The notes beneath the pieces were generated by a model, which was not told where the DNA came from, did not search any database, and was given only the letters and a program-made list of their open reading frames with translations. Shown here one piece after another: positions 37,201-50,075 of a DNA stretch of 64,000 nt. The stretch covers positions 18,434,100 through 18,498,099 of the forward strand of contig NC_052473.1 of NCBI RefSeq assembly GCF_009730915.1, written 5' to 3'. Source of the stretch: Dioscorea cayenensis subsp. rotundata (taxonomy: Eukaryota; Streptophyta; Magnoliopsida; Dioscoreales; Dioscoreaceae). Position 1 is the stretch's first letter. Every line of letters starts with the position of its first letter. The translations under genes were made by a program, and so were the position numbers.

Positions 37201-38470
37201 ACCTAGATGGCGGTTATCACGTTCCTTATGCACATGGAGGCCTTGCATCTGGCCTAAACCTGAATTCCTATTCTACCCATGTATGTACTCTTCACGATCG
37301 TAATTTCTAAGTGTTTATCAATACACACAGTAGTATGGCAACTGTAGAATGTCTAAGAAGTTTTTCTTTGTTTACATGAGAAAACCTAGCTCATAAAACC
37401 TGGTGTTTGACTTTGACTGCAGAACCAACTAGTGCTAATCTTGATTTGACATCAAACTCTCGACTACATTACCTTGTGGACATATTAAGATATTCTTAAG
37501 TTGACTACTAACTTGGCTTTTAGTTTACTTGATAATTTAGATCACATGATCTTTATAGTTCTAAAATCGTCCTCGTATCTTTATTTAGCCTTGAACTCAG
37601 GAAATGCTGAAAGATTGTTTTATTTCATTTGGTGTACAATGTATTATTATATTGTGAAGTTTCTTTCTGAAGTCATCAAAACTCCTTTAGTTTCTTAACT
37701 TGCTTTATTCATATGAAATTTATCTCACATTGATTGACCAAAAGCTAATTTTATCTTTTACACTAGATTTTCGAAAAGGTTAGTGTTCAAAGATGTGAAA
37801 GCACTTCAGTAGACACAAATGACTATGATAGGCTTGGTTCAAAAGCATTGTATGCTTTCATATATCCAAACTTCATGATAAACAGGTACATTTTGGCAGT
37901 CAATTGTTTTCTGTCACTTATACTTTACAAATCTCCATCACTGAGTTCCAGTGCGGATTTCATTTTCTTATCATTTTCAGATGATTTGTAGGTATGGACC
38001 TTGGATGGACACAAACCTAGTTCTTCCACTAGGCCCAACTAAATGTCAAGTGATATTTGACTACTTCCTCGACGCGTCCCTTGTGGTAAATAAAATCTTA
38101 TACTGATTGGTTTCTCAACTCTTCATGAATTTTATAAGATCCATCACAATTACACTAATTGTTGCAGGACAACAAGAAATTCATCGAAGAAAGTTTAAAA
38201 CAGAGTGAGCAAGTTCAGGTATATAAAAAATAGGGGAAAAACCTGAAAACAGCTTGATCACTGATTTCTTTTCTCAGCATATATAATGTATTATCAGAGT
38301 AACATTAAATTATGTTTTTGTGAACATAGATTGAGGACATTATACTGTGTGAAGGAGTCCAAAGAGGTCTTGAATCCCCAGCTTACACCAATGGTAGATA
38401 TGCTCCATCAGTTGAAATGGCCATGCATCACTTCCATCTTCTCCTCCACCAAAGCCTCAACAAATTCTAA
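34222..38470 (+). CDS. CMO: Choline monooxygenase-like Rieske oxygenase, copy 2, intact
   Basis: Ten exons, 34222-34534, 34699-34744, 35988-36123, 36684-36758, 36837-37049, 37185-37280, 37767-37885, 37992-38085, 38168-38218 and 38330-38470, give 427 residues with every phase matching. The first 50 or so residues are Ser/Arg-rich, as expected for a chloroplast transit peptide. The Rieske [2Fe-2S] ligands are C143-x-H145 and C162-x2-H165; mononuclear iron ligands include H273 and H278 in GGYHVPYAH. In the family, ferredoxin-reduced enzyme turns choline into betaine aldehyde hydrate in the stroma, the first step to glycine betaine. CMO-like proteins of non-accumulating plants may not use choline, so the substrate is inferred. 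It lies about 1 kb downstream of copy 1, same strand, with identical intron positions, so they arose by tandem duplication. Intron 2 is long (about 1.2 kb). Confidence 0.9.
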
Positions 38471-38526
38471 AAACCTTTTCCTATTATCCAATAAAACTTT
38501 TCCTAAAATAATACATTTCTTGAATT

Positions 38527-38532
<6 letters not shown>

Positions 38533-38574
<42 letters not shown>
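38533..38574. repeat. (TG)21 microsatellite
   Basis: Forty-two bases of perfect TG repeat about 60 bases beyond the stop codon of CMO copy 2, probably in its 3' UTR or just after it. Likely polymorphic. Confidence 0.9.
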
Positions 38575-38577
<3 letters not shown>

Positions 38578-38841
38578 AAACTACAATTATTATGAGTTGG
38601 CAGTCAAGCACACAAGAATGGAAAAGAATGAGGTAGCCGTTGCTCTTTCCTATTTAACTTTCTTTCTCTTTCTTATATCTCCACTACTTAATACTTAATA
38701 CATGTACAGTGAATCAAAGAAAAGTTATGGAAATCTAGGCAAAGATTTTTTTTTTTATTTTGTATTTTTCATATCTTTGTTGGATTGCACTTGGATTTTA
38801 TATATATATATATATATATATTAATAAGAGATAAGAGAGAA

Positions 38842-40311
38842 ATGAGTGGTGATAATTCAAAGCAAAGGAGATGTGCAGCATGCAGGCATCTGAGGAGGAG
38901 ATGTTGTGAAGATTGCATACTATCTCCATACTTTCCTGCTTCACAACCTCATAGATTTGCTTCTGTTCACAGGATCTTTGGGGCTGGTAATGTTGCAAGG
39001 ATGTTGCAGGTACTCTGCCTTAACTCTCTACTACTCTTTATTCCTATTTTTATTTTCATACATTATTTTATTATTATTATTATACCATTCATCATTGTAT
39101 TCTTGACTAGTTTTGTATCCAATTTTTTCTTTTTTTTCTTTTGTTTAATTTTTAGTATATTGTTCCCAAAAAATAAATAAATGGTTAATTCAACTTATTG
39201 TGATTACATAGACCAAATAATGTGCAAGACTTTAAATTGTTCTATGTGATATATATATAAGCTTTAAATTTAATCAGACCTGAAATTGGAAAATATAAAA
39301 TTAAAATAAAATCCTTTGAACGAAATGTTTTTTTTTTATCTCAAAATAATGCTAAATATATTCAAACAAATAGTAGTATTGGTTTATTTTTATTTCTTTT
39401 TGTTTCATTTGCTTTTATCATACAACTATCTTCACTGTGATTCATTATATATATATATATATATTAAATTTTGTATTATTTGGGCAATTGGTTTTCCGAC
39501 TATATTATAACTCTTCCGAACTCTCAAGTTTTGGTGGTTGTCTCTTTGCCCACAAAACTACCAAAATGTAACAAATAATAATAAAATACCAAATCACAGA
39601 TCCTAGAAGGCAATAGTCAATAAAAATATATTTCAGTAATATTCCTGTAGTTGATCCAACCAAACCCTTTTTCTTTTAATTTGATCCTTCAATAAAAAGA
39701 CTTCACATAAAAAATTAAAAAATTAAAATAAACAAAAAAAAAATTATGGTGGTTATGATAGAACGGAGATGTGACTCATCCTCACCTATTGGATTGTCTC
39801 AATTTAATAATTTATAAAAAGGACAATTTTTCAATATAATTATCAATATATTTCTATATTATACAATAAATAAAATAAAATAAAATTTATATGTATATAT
39901 ATTACCCATGTTAAGGTTGAGCAACGAATTGCTTCCGTGGTAATTACCACGGAACTAAATCCACTGAATTATTTTTGAGTATATATATATATATATATTT
40001 TTGATTTAGCTCATTTATTTAATATATGGCAGCAAGTACCAGTGCATGAAAGAAGACAAGCAGCAGACTCATTATCATCAGAGGCTCATTGGAGAATACA
40101 AGATCCAGTTTATGGTAGTGTTGGAATCATAAGCATGCTTCAACACCAGATCCACATGGCTCAAATAGAACTTGCCACAACTCAAGCCCAAATATCCATC
40201 TACACCAATCATCATCATCATCAACAACAACAACAACAACAACAACAACAGGAAACTTTATCTCCAGATTCAACATTTATGGATCTCCAACATCTGCCTG
40301 ATTTGTTATAA
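38842..40311 (+). CDS. LOB domain-containing (LBD) protein, class I
   Basis: Two exons, 38842-39009 and 40033-40311, give 148 residues. Exon 1 encodes the zinc-finger-like C block CAACRHLRRRCCEDC, spaced C-x2-C-x6-C-x3-C, and the GAS block FASVHRIFGAGNVARMLQ. Exon 2 continues with VPVHERRQAADSLSSEAHWR and DPVYGSVGIISMLQHQIHMA, the coiled-coil part of the LOB domain. The intron after MLQ is the usual position in this family. LBD proteins are plant-specific nuclear DNA-binding factors acting in lateral organ and root development. The wording is nearest, from memory, to the LBD24-like branch; not certain. After the domain the short tail is low complexity: four His then ten Gln residues from a CAT/CAA microsatellite. 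Confidence 0.92.
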
Positions 40312-40672
40312 AAATAATAAAAATAATAATAATGAACAAGTTCTTCCTTGGTTTTTAATAATATCCTTTTATTTATCCTTGTTTCTGATAGCAGTGCAAA
40401 AAAGGAAAATTAGTATCTTTGTACATCAATAATAAGAATAAAAATTTATGATAGGAAATTGATTGAGATAACAAGCATGGATATACACTAAAGTTCTATG
40501 TCAGGAATTAGGATATACAATGCTATCAATGACGGCGAAAGGGAATGAAAAAAAAAACTAGTGGCCAAGTTGTGATGGAGATCTAAATACTGAAGAGAGT
40601 GAAAGAGTTTCATAATCCACTTCGGCATGAAAACCTTCCTTATTCTTAGATTTTTCTCGGATTCGGATTGTT

Positions 40673-43600
40673 TTAGTTTTTCGGGCTATTGCTTCCGTCT
40701 TCTGCTGCATGAATCCGGTGATGGATTTATCAGAATTTGCGGAAGAAAAGAAAAATATTTACTTGAATAAATAATGCAGGAAAACAAGACCTTGAGATTT
40801 TTTGCAGCAAAAGGTTTTCCTTAAATAAACTGCCAAAGGAATCTTAGGAACCGGAATCATCTTTCCGAAAACAGCAAGAGGCCAGCTGAAAGAAAATGTA
40901 CAAAAATGAATAAAAAGCCGAAGTCAAGAATTCTTTGATTTTGGTCACTGATCATTGAGTGAGAGTTTTTATGATTGTCGAAAAGTTAAGAAGATAAGGA
41001 GTAATGCATACCTAACAGAAGCAATGGCAACTGAAACTAACCACATCTTCCAATTGAGCCTGACTGTTGAGGTGAACTTTCCAAGGAACTCAATGATCAA
41101 GATCTGTCAATAGAAAGATTGTCATTACATTTGTTGAAATCACAATGCAAACAATTTTTTTTTTTTTCATTTTTTTTTTCACCTGAAGTATTGTGGTGAT
41201 TCCTACGATTCCCATGAATAGACGGTTTTTAGTCATCCCGGCAAAGACATTCTTTTCATCTGGTTTCCGGGCATTGAACTCATTGAAAATCTAACAGTTG
41301 AAGTCATCGTGTGTGAGTTAAATCCAACGAAATGAATTAGAATGACGCAAATTGCAAAAGATCAAGTTCTTAGCCGGAGAATTTATCATACCTGACATAA
41401 GACAAATGTGTTAAAAATGAATGTGTTCTTGACCTTATTTGCATGCACCCGGGTTTCATGCTTCAAATGCAGGATGCTCTTGCCACCAAAATTGAGAACT
41501 AGGAGGATGATGACTTGATATAATGCCTGGAATAACTCAAGGTCAATTGAAGAACAATTGAAAGAGCAAATTTTTCACACAAGTAGGACACTAGGACAAC
41601 GGAAGAAAGAAAGCATACCTGAATTATTAAATTTCTCCACATGATATTTGTGATGAGAGGTTCTCTAAAAAACAATCAAGTTAGTCATCAGCATGCATCA
41701 ACTAAATAAAACTTCGGTGTGAAGAAGACTAGAATGAAAAAAAATATTTACTTCCGGCCAACAGGAGAACGCTTCATAAGTTGGTCTGTTGGTGGTTCAG
41801 TTGCCAATGCTAGAGCCCCGAGTGTGTCCATAATGATGTTCACCCAAAGGAGCTGTTTCAAAGGATAAGATAGATTTGATAAAATCTTTAATGTCTAGCA
41901 AATAACAAAAATAAAAAATGAAAGAGGTTCCATATTTACATTGAAGAGACAGAAAAACAAATAACATAGTTCATAAATAAATTAAGATAATAAGTTTGAT
42001 AACTTTGATTAGATAGAGAAGAAAAAGATAATTGACAACATTCATATACCTGAACAGCATTCAAAGGAACCTCCCCGGCTGAAATAGCGGCAACCACATT
42101 TATAATAAGAGCAGCAACATTGACTGTGAGTTGGAACTGGATGAACTTTTGAATATTTGCATAAACAGACCGGCCCCATCGAACAACCTAACAAAGGCTT
42201 GTTGCTAAGACAACCATCATTTGATGAAAAATGGTAAAGTATTTTAGGGTGGAACTAACCTTTACAACCGATGCAAAATTATCATCCAAAATAATGATGT
42301 CTGAGCTTTCCTTCGCAACTTCCGTCCCCTGAATTCCCATGGACAAACCTATATCTGCCTATACACCAAAATATGAGGACAAGATCAAGTTGCTGTGAAT
42401 GACTAAAAGTAAGGATGGATGCTTATAAAATGAAACAGGAAGTGTGGATTAAAAAACCTCATGCAATGCGGGGGCATCATTGGTGCCATCTCCAGTAACA
42501 GCAACCACATGGCCCCGTTTCTTCAATGCTTGAACAAGTAGAAGTTTGTCATTTGGTGAAGACCGTCCCATCACCTTTAAATGAATTTACACATCTTAGA
42601 CATCGAAGTAATTGCATTTATGAGAGATGAAACAGAACAAAAATAAAGTTCCTTTACTTTACTTTAAGGGCGTTGTTAACTGGAAGCAAAAGTAAATTAT
42701 AAAGGTTTGATTGGTAAAACCTTTTACATTTTATGAGAAATGGTAGAGTATAGTTTGGGAACACATTGCAAAGGATTCACATAGAAATCCTTGAGAAAAA
42801 TGTAAACAAGGAAGAGCTAATTATGTTTCACAATGGGAAGTCCTCACTATGAGAATGGACATACAGAATCAATGCTGATTGTTTTGTTCAGATTTTCTAG
42901 TTTCACATGAATTGACTAATTATTTTGCCAGTCATAATCCTTGAAATGGCACCAGTTTTGTCGATATAAAATTTATAACAAGACTCGAGGTTATAGTATA
43001 CATACTGATATCTGCTCAGCAACTTCCTCTCTTAATTTCTCAGACAAGGCACGGAATGTTTTCCCCTCTATAATAGTTGGCTCTGCTACAGAGCTATTTG
43101 GATCAAGAATTCCACATTCCATAGCTATAGCTTTAGCTGTCTGAAGGTTGTCTCCAGTTACCATCCTCACCTATAAATTAAAGGCCCATAAGTTAGAAAA
43201 CTTCTTAAAAATCAGAAATGCACCAGCACTAGGCAATGTTACAATTGGCTTTGCAAAATACTGTGCAAATTTTTGCATGCTATGGATAGCATTAAACTGA
43301 AGACAAAAAAAAAAGTCCATAGTACTTGCAGAAGTTACAGTTTGATGCTCAAAATAAGTCTAAATTTATGTTTCTTGAGTCAATGCCGACAAAAAAGGAA
43401 CAAAATGGAAACCTGCCAAAACATTAGAGTAAAGGCGGCGCCAAATGCAAATTATAAATATCATTTTTCACAGAAAACAGAAACAATCAATGAAACTGAA
43501 AACATCACAATTCAAGTAGGTGCCCTATAAAATTATTGTCCAATAACTCAAAACTAATGAAAAAGATACCTTGACTCCAGCTTTGATGCAAATCTCCACA

Positions 43601-46600
43601 GCTTCTTTGACCCCATCTCGACATGGATCCTTCATGGTAAAAAGAAGAGTTGTTTATTAACAAAATATGGTCTTAAGTTTAAAAAATAAACAAACTCAAA
43701 CTGGGGAACCACCAATTTCCATAATCAATCACAATACCTTAATTCCCACAATGCCAAGAAGAGTCAACTTATCCTCAGGCAAATCTGAGCCCTCTCTAAG
43801 TTCCTGAGATGGATTATCTACAGGATCATATCGTCTGTAGGCAAATGCGACACAGCGCAGACTGCCTGCTGCCATAGTTTCAATGGACTTTTTAAACTCA
43901 TCCACCTGCAACCCCATGGTGCTTTACAAATTTTACTTTCAACAATCAAGAACAGAAGAAAATGAGTTATGAACTAAAACGTACTTTGTCTGATGTCAAT
44001 TCTTGAGGCAAACCATCTGCATCAAGCCAGCTTGTGCAAGAGGCTAGGATTAGTTCTGCCGCACCTTTCCAATGAACATGAACCTCTGACATTGACTGCA
44101 AATCAAAGGTCAAAAATAAATAAATAGAATCAAGCATCCATTGTTATAACCACATCAAATATTTGCATCCTCAAAACCACTTGCTAGTGTTGCACATAAC
44201 TCCAAGGGCAACAATATCAACTACTGAGTTGGGCAACTTTGGAAAAGCCTAAAACGGTATACTGATATCAGTGGCATTAGATTTTACAGGAGAAGGAAAT
44301 TACATGTTTATGTACTGAAATCTTAATACCAGATAAGAAAATAGCACAAAAGAGCATGAGCATAATGCATCTGGTTTGATTACCTGCACTGCAACACCAC
44401 CACGCTTTTTTTCTGAGTTAAAAGGGAAGACACTGAGAACTGCAATTTTGGATCGAATTTCAACAAACTTCATCCCCAGCTGTGACATTTGAATAATTAA
44501 CTATGATCAGCTGCTGACAAGGAAACTTTGATAGAGGGGAAACTAAACTGCATAGTGTATACCTGACAACCCCAAGAAAGGATGGCCTTTTCAGTAGGAG
44601 ATCCGGTAATCTCACTAACTCCCCCACTCTGTTGAAGTAGGAAATTTTAATGAAACAATTCCACAATCAAGTTTATCACATAATTAATTGATAAAGTACA
44701 GGAGTTAAGAAAAACAATGAAGATTCTATCATATGAAGTAATATATTGTTCATGAAAGACTTGGTTATGTGGATAACAGCAGTACATAAGACAATTCAGA
44801 AACACATGACTCATTCAGTCCAGTTTCAGGATAACTGCTTGACAACTGAATTGTATTCAGTTGATCTGAGTAACTGATATCTGTTATGACACTTCCTTAG
44901 CAGTTAAAAAGGGAACAGAAAAATAAAACAAAACAACCATACATAAATTTTTAAAAAAAAAAAAGTTTTACTGGGTTTGCAGAAACTGCTAAAGTATCAG
45001 CATAATTTAACCCTTTCATCTGAAATATCCCATCTTACACATGTAAAACACTAGTAAATTAAAAGCAAAGTTACTACCTCTGGTTCAAAAACACTGCCTG
45101 TTGTATTGAGTGCGATGCCTTCGACCAATAACGAGGTCAGGATTGAAGAAACCTGCTCAACACCGTGAGAAGTGTCTAACCTTACTCCACCAACATGTGC
45201 CTCCATAACAGTCATCTATAACAACATAGTAATAATTAGTGTAGGTTAAAAATATAAGCATATATAAAGCTAAATGACCATTTTGATTTCCATTGCAATT
45301 ATAACAAGAGGCAAACTATTTACATTGGATCAACTAATGAAGCAAACTAATAGTTGAATCATAGATTGCCAATTGCCACACCTGATTCATAGTTAGAGTT
45401 CCAGTCTTGTCACTGCATATTGTTGTTGCAGAACCCATTGTTTCACAAGCTGAAAGACGGCGGACCTGCAAACAAGAGTGTCAATTTTCCAATGGGTATG
45501 TTTATACATAGGTTATGCAACTATATTGATATGGAGAAAGATACTTACCAGGGCCTTGTCTGCCATCATCTTCTTCATCGAGTATGCAAGGCTAAAACAA
45601 TTGAATGTTGACATTAATTCTCCAGTAGAGAATTTTAACTTTGAACTGGAAAGACCTAATAAGGATTAAAGGAGTACTTACGTCAAGGTCACAGCTAATC
45701 GGAAGCCCCTCTGGTACCGCAACAACAACAATAGTTACCTAGTTGTGATTTGGTCCAACGTTAGAAACCATAAGATCCATAATACAGAAGCAACCAATAA
45801 GGAAAATTTCAAGATGAGAATGCATACAGCAACAGTGAAGAACTTGATTGCTCCATTAAATGCAGTTTTTGCACTGGTTTTTCCTGGTTTAAACTGAACA
45901 GTTCCATCAGGGTTCTCAGTGTGCCCCGAAAAGAATCTGAAAGTTTATCACAGAGCATATGTTGATGGTAGTTAAGTGAATATGCAAGAAAATGTTAGTC
46001 TGTAATCAATATGAATTGTACAAAGTGCTTCGATCTACCTGGTCCAGAGAACAAAAAGAACTGCAAAAGCAACCAAAAGCCCCACTTGACCAATGAGAGT
46101 AGCAACACCATTCAGCCGAACCTTTTCCCAAAAAAAGGCCATCCAATGACGACACACAAAAATGAGTATGTTAAGAGATATAAAGAAGTCAGAGTTACAA
46201 GCACAAACCTGCAATGGAGTTTCTTCACCATTATCTTCTGAGATAGTGGCCATCAATAAGCCCCATTCTGTGTTGATTCCAACAGCAGTTACCTGTGAAA
46301 ATTTGAATATAACAGAATTGTGCCATCCATAGATTAGACCGACAAATTGAAGACAGGAGACTGAGTCAGGAAAGCGCACTTCACATAATATATAATAAGC
46401 ATAATGAATCCTGCCACATAATTTACCAAGACCATAGTATTGGAAGTTTGAACTATTCCCACCAGCAGTTATCAACAGAGTGCAAGTTACAATCATAGCA
46501 TAATAGTAAACACCAACATGAGAGCATACTCACCAGCATACTACCATAGCCATCAGCAACTTTGCATCCAGACATTAAGAATGGAGCTTTTTGATCCTTT

Positions 46601-49600
46601 CGAACCTGAAGGCGCACCACAAAATAAAAATCCTCTGGTTCATTTATACTAGAGCAAATATAAAAGATCAGTGACTTACAATCTTGCTCTCTCCGGTCAT
46701 ACTAGATTCATCAATAGCAAGTGAATGGCCATTAATTAAAATTCCATCAGCAGGAACCTGACCAAATCAACAAGTTAAATTTGAGCACAAACCATATGAT
46801 GTACAGATCCAAACAGAAGAAGATAAAGTTTTAACAACCTACCTGATCACCTATGTTAAGAGGAACTACATCCCCCACCACAAGATCAAATATTGAAACC
46901 TCAACTCTTCTACCACCCCTGATCACCTAAACCAACAAAACCAACATCAAACCTTAAGAGGGAGGTCAAAAGGGAAGCCAGAGGAAATAAACTTCTGGAA
47001 ATACAGACCTCCAGGTGTATGTTTTGTTTCTCCTCATTAAGAGTTTGGAATTGGAGGGACTGCTTGTAGTCACTAGTAGCTAAGAACAAATAATGAATAA
47101 ATAGATAAATACACTGATAGAGATATTAAAAAAAAAATTAAGTGCATAAATAACACTTCAATTCCATGAAAAGACTTGGCTATTAAAGCAAGAAATAAAA
47201 TGCTGAAATTCCAAGAGCATGCATGGAAGAACGTCCTTTTGCTAAAAGAATCACAGAACTCTCAAATGCAGCTAGTGTCAATATTGAAAAAATTAAAATA
47301 GGATCAGGAATTATAGAGGAATTAGATCTTAGATTGAATCATGAAATATCATTTTCTACTTGATTCCTTGTAGCTCATTTTCATCAAAGAAAAACATTTA
47401 TGATGAATAGTTGGACACCTTAAAAACTGAAATGTGTACCTGTAACAACCACAACAATAATAACAGCAAGAAGAATGCTTCCACCATCATACCATCCTTC
47501 TTTCAAACCCTGAAAAGAACAGAAAAGCACAAAAACTCACACTAAAAAGTTTGAAAAGACTCGAGCACATCCTAACAAAGCTTCTGAAGAAGTTATATGG
47601 GGTAGCTACTATAAATGACATATTTGAATATAGATAGCGAAGAAAAATATCATCAAAATACATAACAATCAAAACATTTTAAAACTGCAACATCAGAATG
47701 CAAAACAACCTCTGTCTTTATGCCTAAAACCAGAGAGACAACCGCAGCCACCATCAAGATGATGAGGGTTTTATCTTGCCAAGCATCCCATACGAACATC
47801 TGCAAGAGAAAGAAAATCAAAGCATTATGCCAATGAACCTAAAAACCCACAAGGAAGAGATCTTTGAATAACCTAAATTATTCAAACATGACATTTTCTG
47901 AGCAAGACATACCCAGAAACTCCTCCTCTTCTTTCGAGGATAAGTGTTTGCCCCAAAAGCATCTCTCCTTGAATGCAATTCTACATCATCACCACCAATA
48001 CCCTTGTCTATATTGGTCTTTAACATATTTGATAAGCCTTTCACCTGAAAGATTTTTAAAATCAAACACAAATTTTACCAAAAGAAAAAAGAGAGAGAGA
48101 GACAACCCAATATTAAAATCATAAGCACTTGCCCCTCCATATCCTTGCAATGCAGAAATATCTTGATCTCTAGTCATTGAGGTCAACAACTCTGCTGCAA
48201 TACCATACTCACCGACAGGAACTGCGACAGTTCCTCCAGAAGTACCTATTAGAAAGAAACACATAACAAAAAAAGCACTGGAATAAAAAATCCGCTCCTT
48301 ACTCACAAGTCAAACACAGAGCAGGAGTTCATTTAAAAAAGTTTACCAATAATACTACTGCCAAATATAACAACGACGTAAAATACCTTATATCTAAAGT
48401 TAGCTGGTAAAATCCCTCAAAAATAAAAATTACAAAGTGCAAGAGGGGATTGATGTTATCAACAAACACAATCAATGCAAAGCTGCAAACCACTAATATC
48501 TATCATAACAAATAAAATTATTTTTCACAATGAAAAAAATTTAGCAGCCATAAAATTAGTGGCTTGAATAAGAATAACAATTGAGAACCCAAACTATTAA
48601 AAGTGAAAAAATGGTGAAGCATAACCTGGAACAGCTAATGCATGAGATCACATCCAATGAAAAAACAAGGGAAGGGACACGAAGAACTCAACAAAAAAGA
48701 AAAGATTTGACATTTTTCTCTAATGATTTCTGATAAAAATAAACAAGACAAGAAACAATAACATAACTGTCCAATCTGGCCAAAAATAAATAAAAAAATT
48801 GCCAAGGCCACTATAATACCTGGAGAAGCTTGTACTGCAGCCTCATTGAAAACAAAATCTCCTGGAAATTTTCCTTCTCCAGCTGCCTTGAAAAGGAATG
48901 CTGCCTGGAATTTTTCACAGATAAATGGTTTGTAAACATCTCATGATTTAAAAAAAAAAAAAGAAGACAAAAAATGAGGTGAAAACCAACATACCCGAAT
49001 GACCTGAGCATGTGCCCGGATCTTCCTTCTAATTTCCTCTCTCTCTTCCTCCTTTTTCAAGTCCAGAGTATACCGAAACCGACGAGATGCATTAAGCACA
49101 AGTGCTGCTTGCTGCACAAAGCAATCATTGATACATCAGTATTATCAAATCATGCTCATTCAAGAAATCCAAAACATTTATAACCAGAGAGAGCTGCATT
49201 TCAAACGAAGTTCCATTGCATAAACATAACTGAATCTCAGAGGAAAACAAAGAGAAAACATGATAGTAAAGGCAATCAGAGAACCACATTATCCATGCAA
49301 ACATGAGTTACGTTCAGTGCAATGAAATAACAAACTTGCGCTCATAACCAACACACAAAATAATAATAAATAAAAGACAAAAAAAAAAGATGGTGAAAAT
49401 CATCATAGAACACATTATCTACAAGATAGCAAAAGGAGAGAAATATTTTTATGGATAATAAACATAAAAAAGACAACCCCAGGAAGCAAAAAGAGAAGAT
49501 TTTGTGGATAAACGCCACGAAAGGAGCACATTATCTACACAAAGTACGCACCCAAATTTTGTATATGCCTTTCCGATGCAAACAATCACAAAGAGAACAA

Positions 49601-50075
49601 ATTTTCGCTCGTAAACAATATTACAGCCCAAATTCCACAAAACAATAAAAGGGAAAACTTTCAGGAAAAAAATCATAAAAAAACCCATCAAACAACCACA
49701 TTGTCAATAAAAACGCTAATTCCGAACTCATACACCCAATGTACTTAGATTCAACAACCAGCGACTGCAAAAAAACACATCAAACACCACCAAACTCCAA
49801 AACGAATCAAACCATGAACCATATCAACGTAACGCATTGCATTAAAACCCCAACGCAGCAATAGAAGAAAGAAAAAGAAAAAAGGAGACATTTTTAAGAG
49901 ATTCGGATAATCATAAAGAAGAGAAGAGGGGGGTGCATACCCTCCAACGCTGGAGACGCTCGACGGGGGCATTCTTAGGGGGGATATCAAAGGCGTCCTC
50001 GTCGGATACCTCATCAACTGCACCGGCCTCGATGTCCCGCCGCCGCACATAAGGGCTGCCACGGTCGGCGTCCAT
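40673..50075 (-). CDS. Autoinhibited plasma-membrane-type Ca2+-ATPase (ACA8/9/10 clade), frameshift in exon 15
   Basis: P-type IIB calcium pump exporting Ca2+ from the cytosol, activated when calmodulin binds the N-terminus. Thirty-four exons can be traced; exon 1 is 49941-50075 and exon 2 is 48995-49111. The N-terminal calmodulin-binding segment is [11 protein letters not shown]. Further landmarks are [26 protein letters not shown] (actuator region), [11 protein letters not shown] with the phosphorylated Asp (exon 17, 45382-45465), [14 protein letters not shown] (nucleotide binding), [14 protein letters not shown] (exon 25, 42458-42574) and [21 protein letters not shown]. All junctions are in phase except exon 15 (56 bases expected, 57 present): one extra base at 45699-45701 splits PEGLP from LAVTLT, which would truncate the pump before the catalytic Asp. 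The last exon, about 40673-40704, is weakly supported. The many-exon structure fits the ACA8/9/10 clade. Confidence 0.88.

Noticed and set aside
45682-45741. Rescue of the Ca2+-ATPase frame by shifting the exon 15 splice sites
   Set aside because: Both sides of the shift (VAVPEGLP and LAVTLT) are conserved and lie inside the exon, so moving either boundary cannot restore both.
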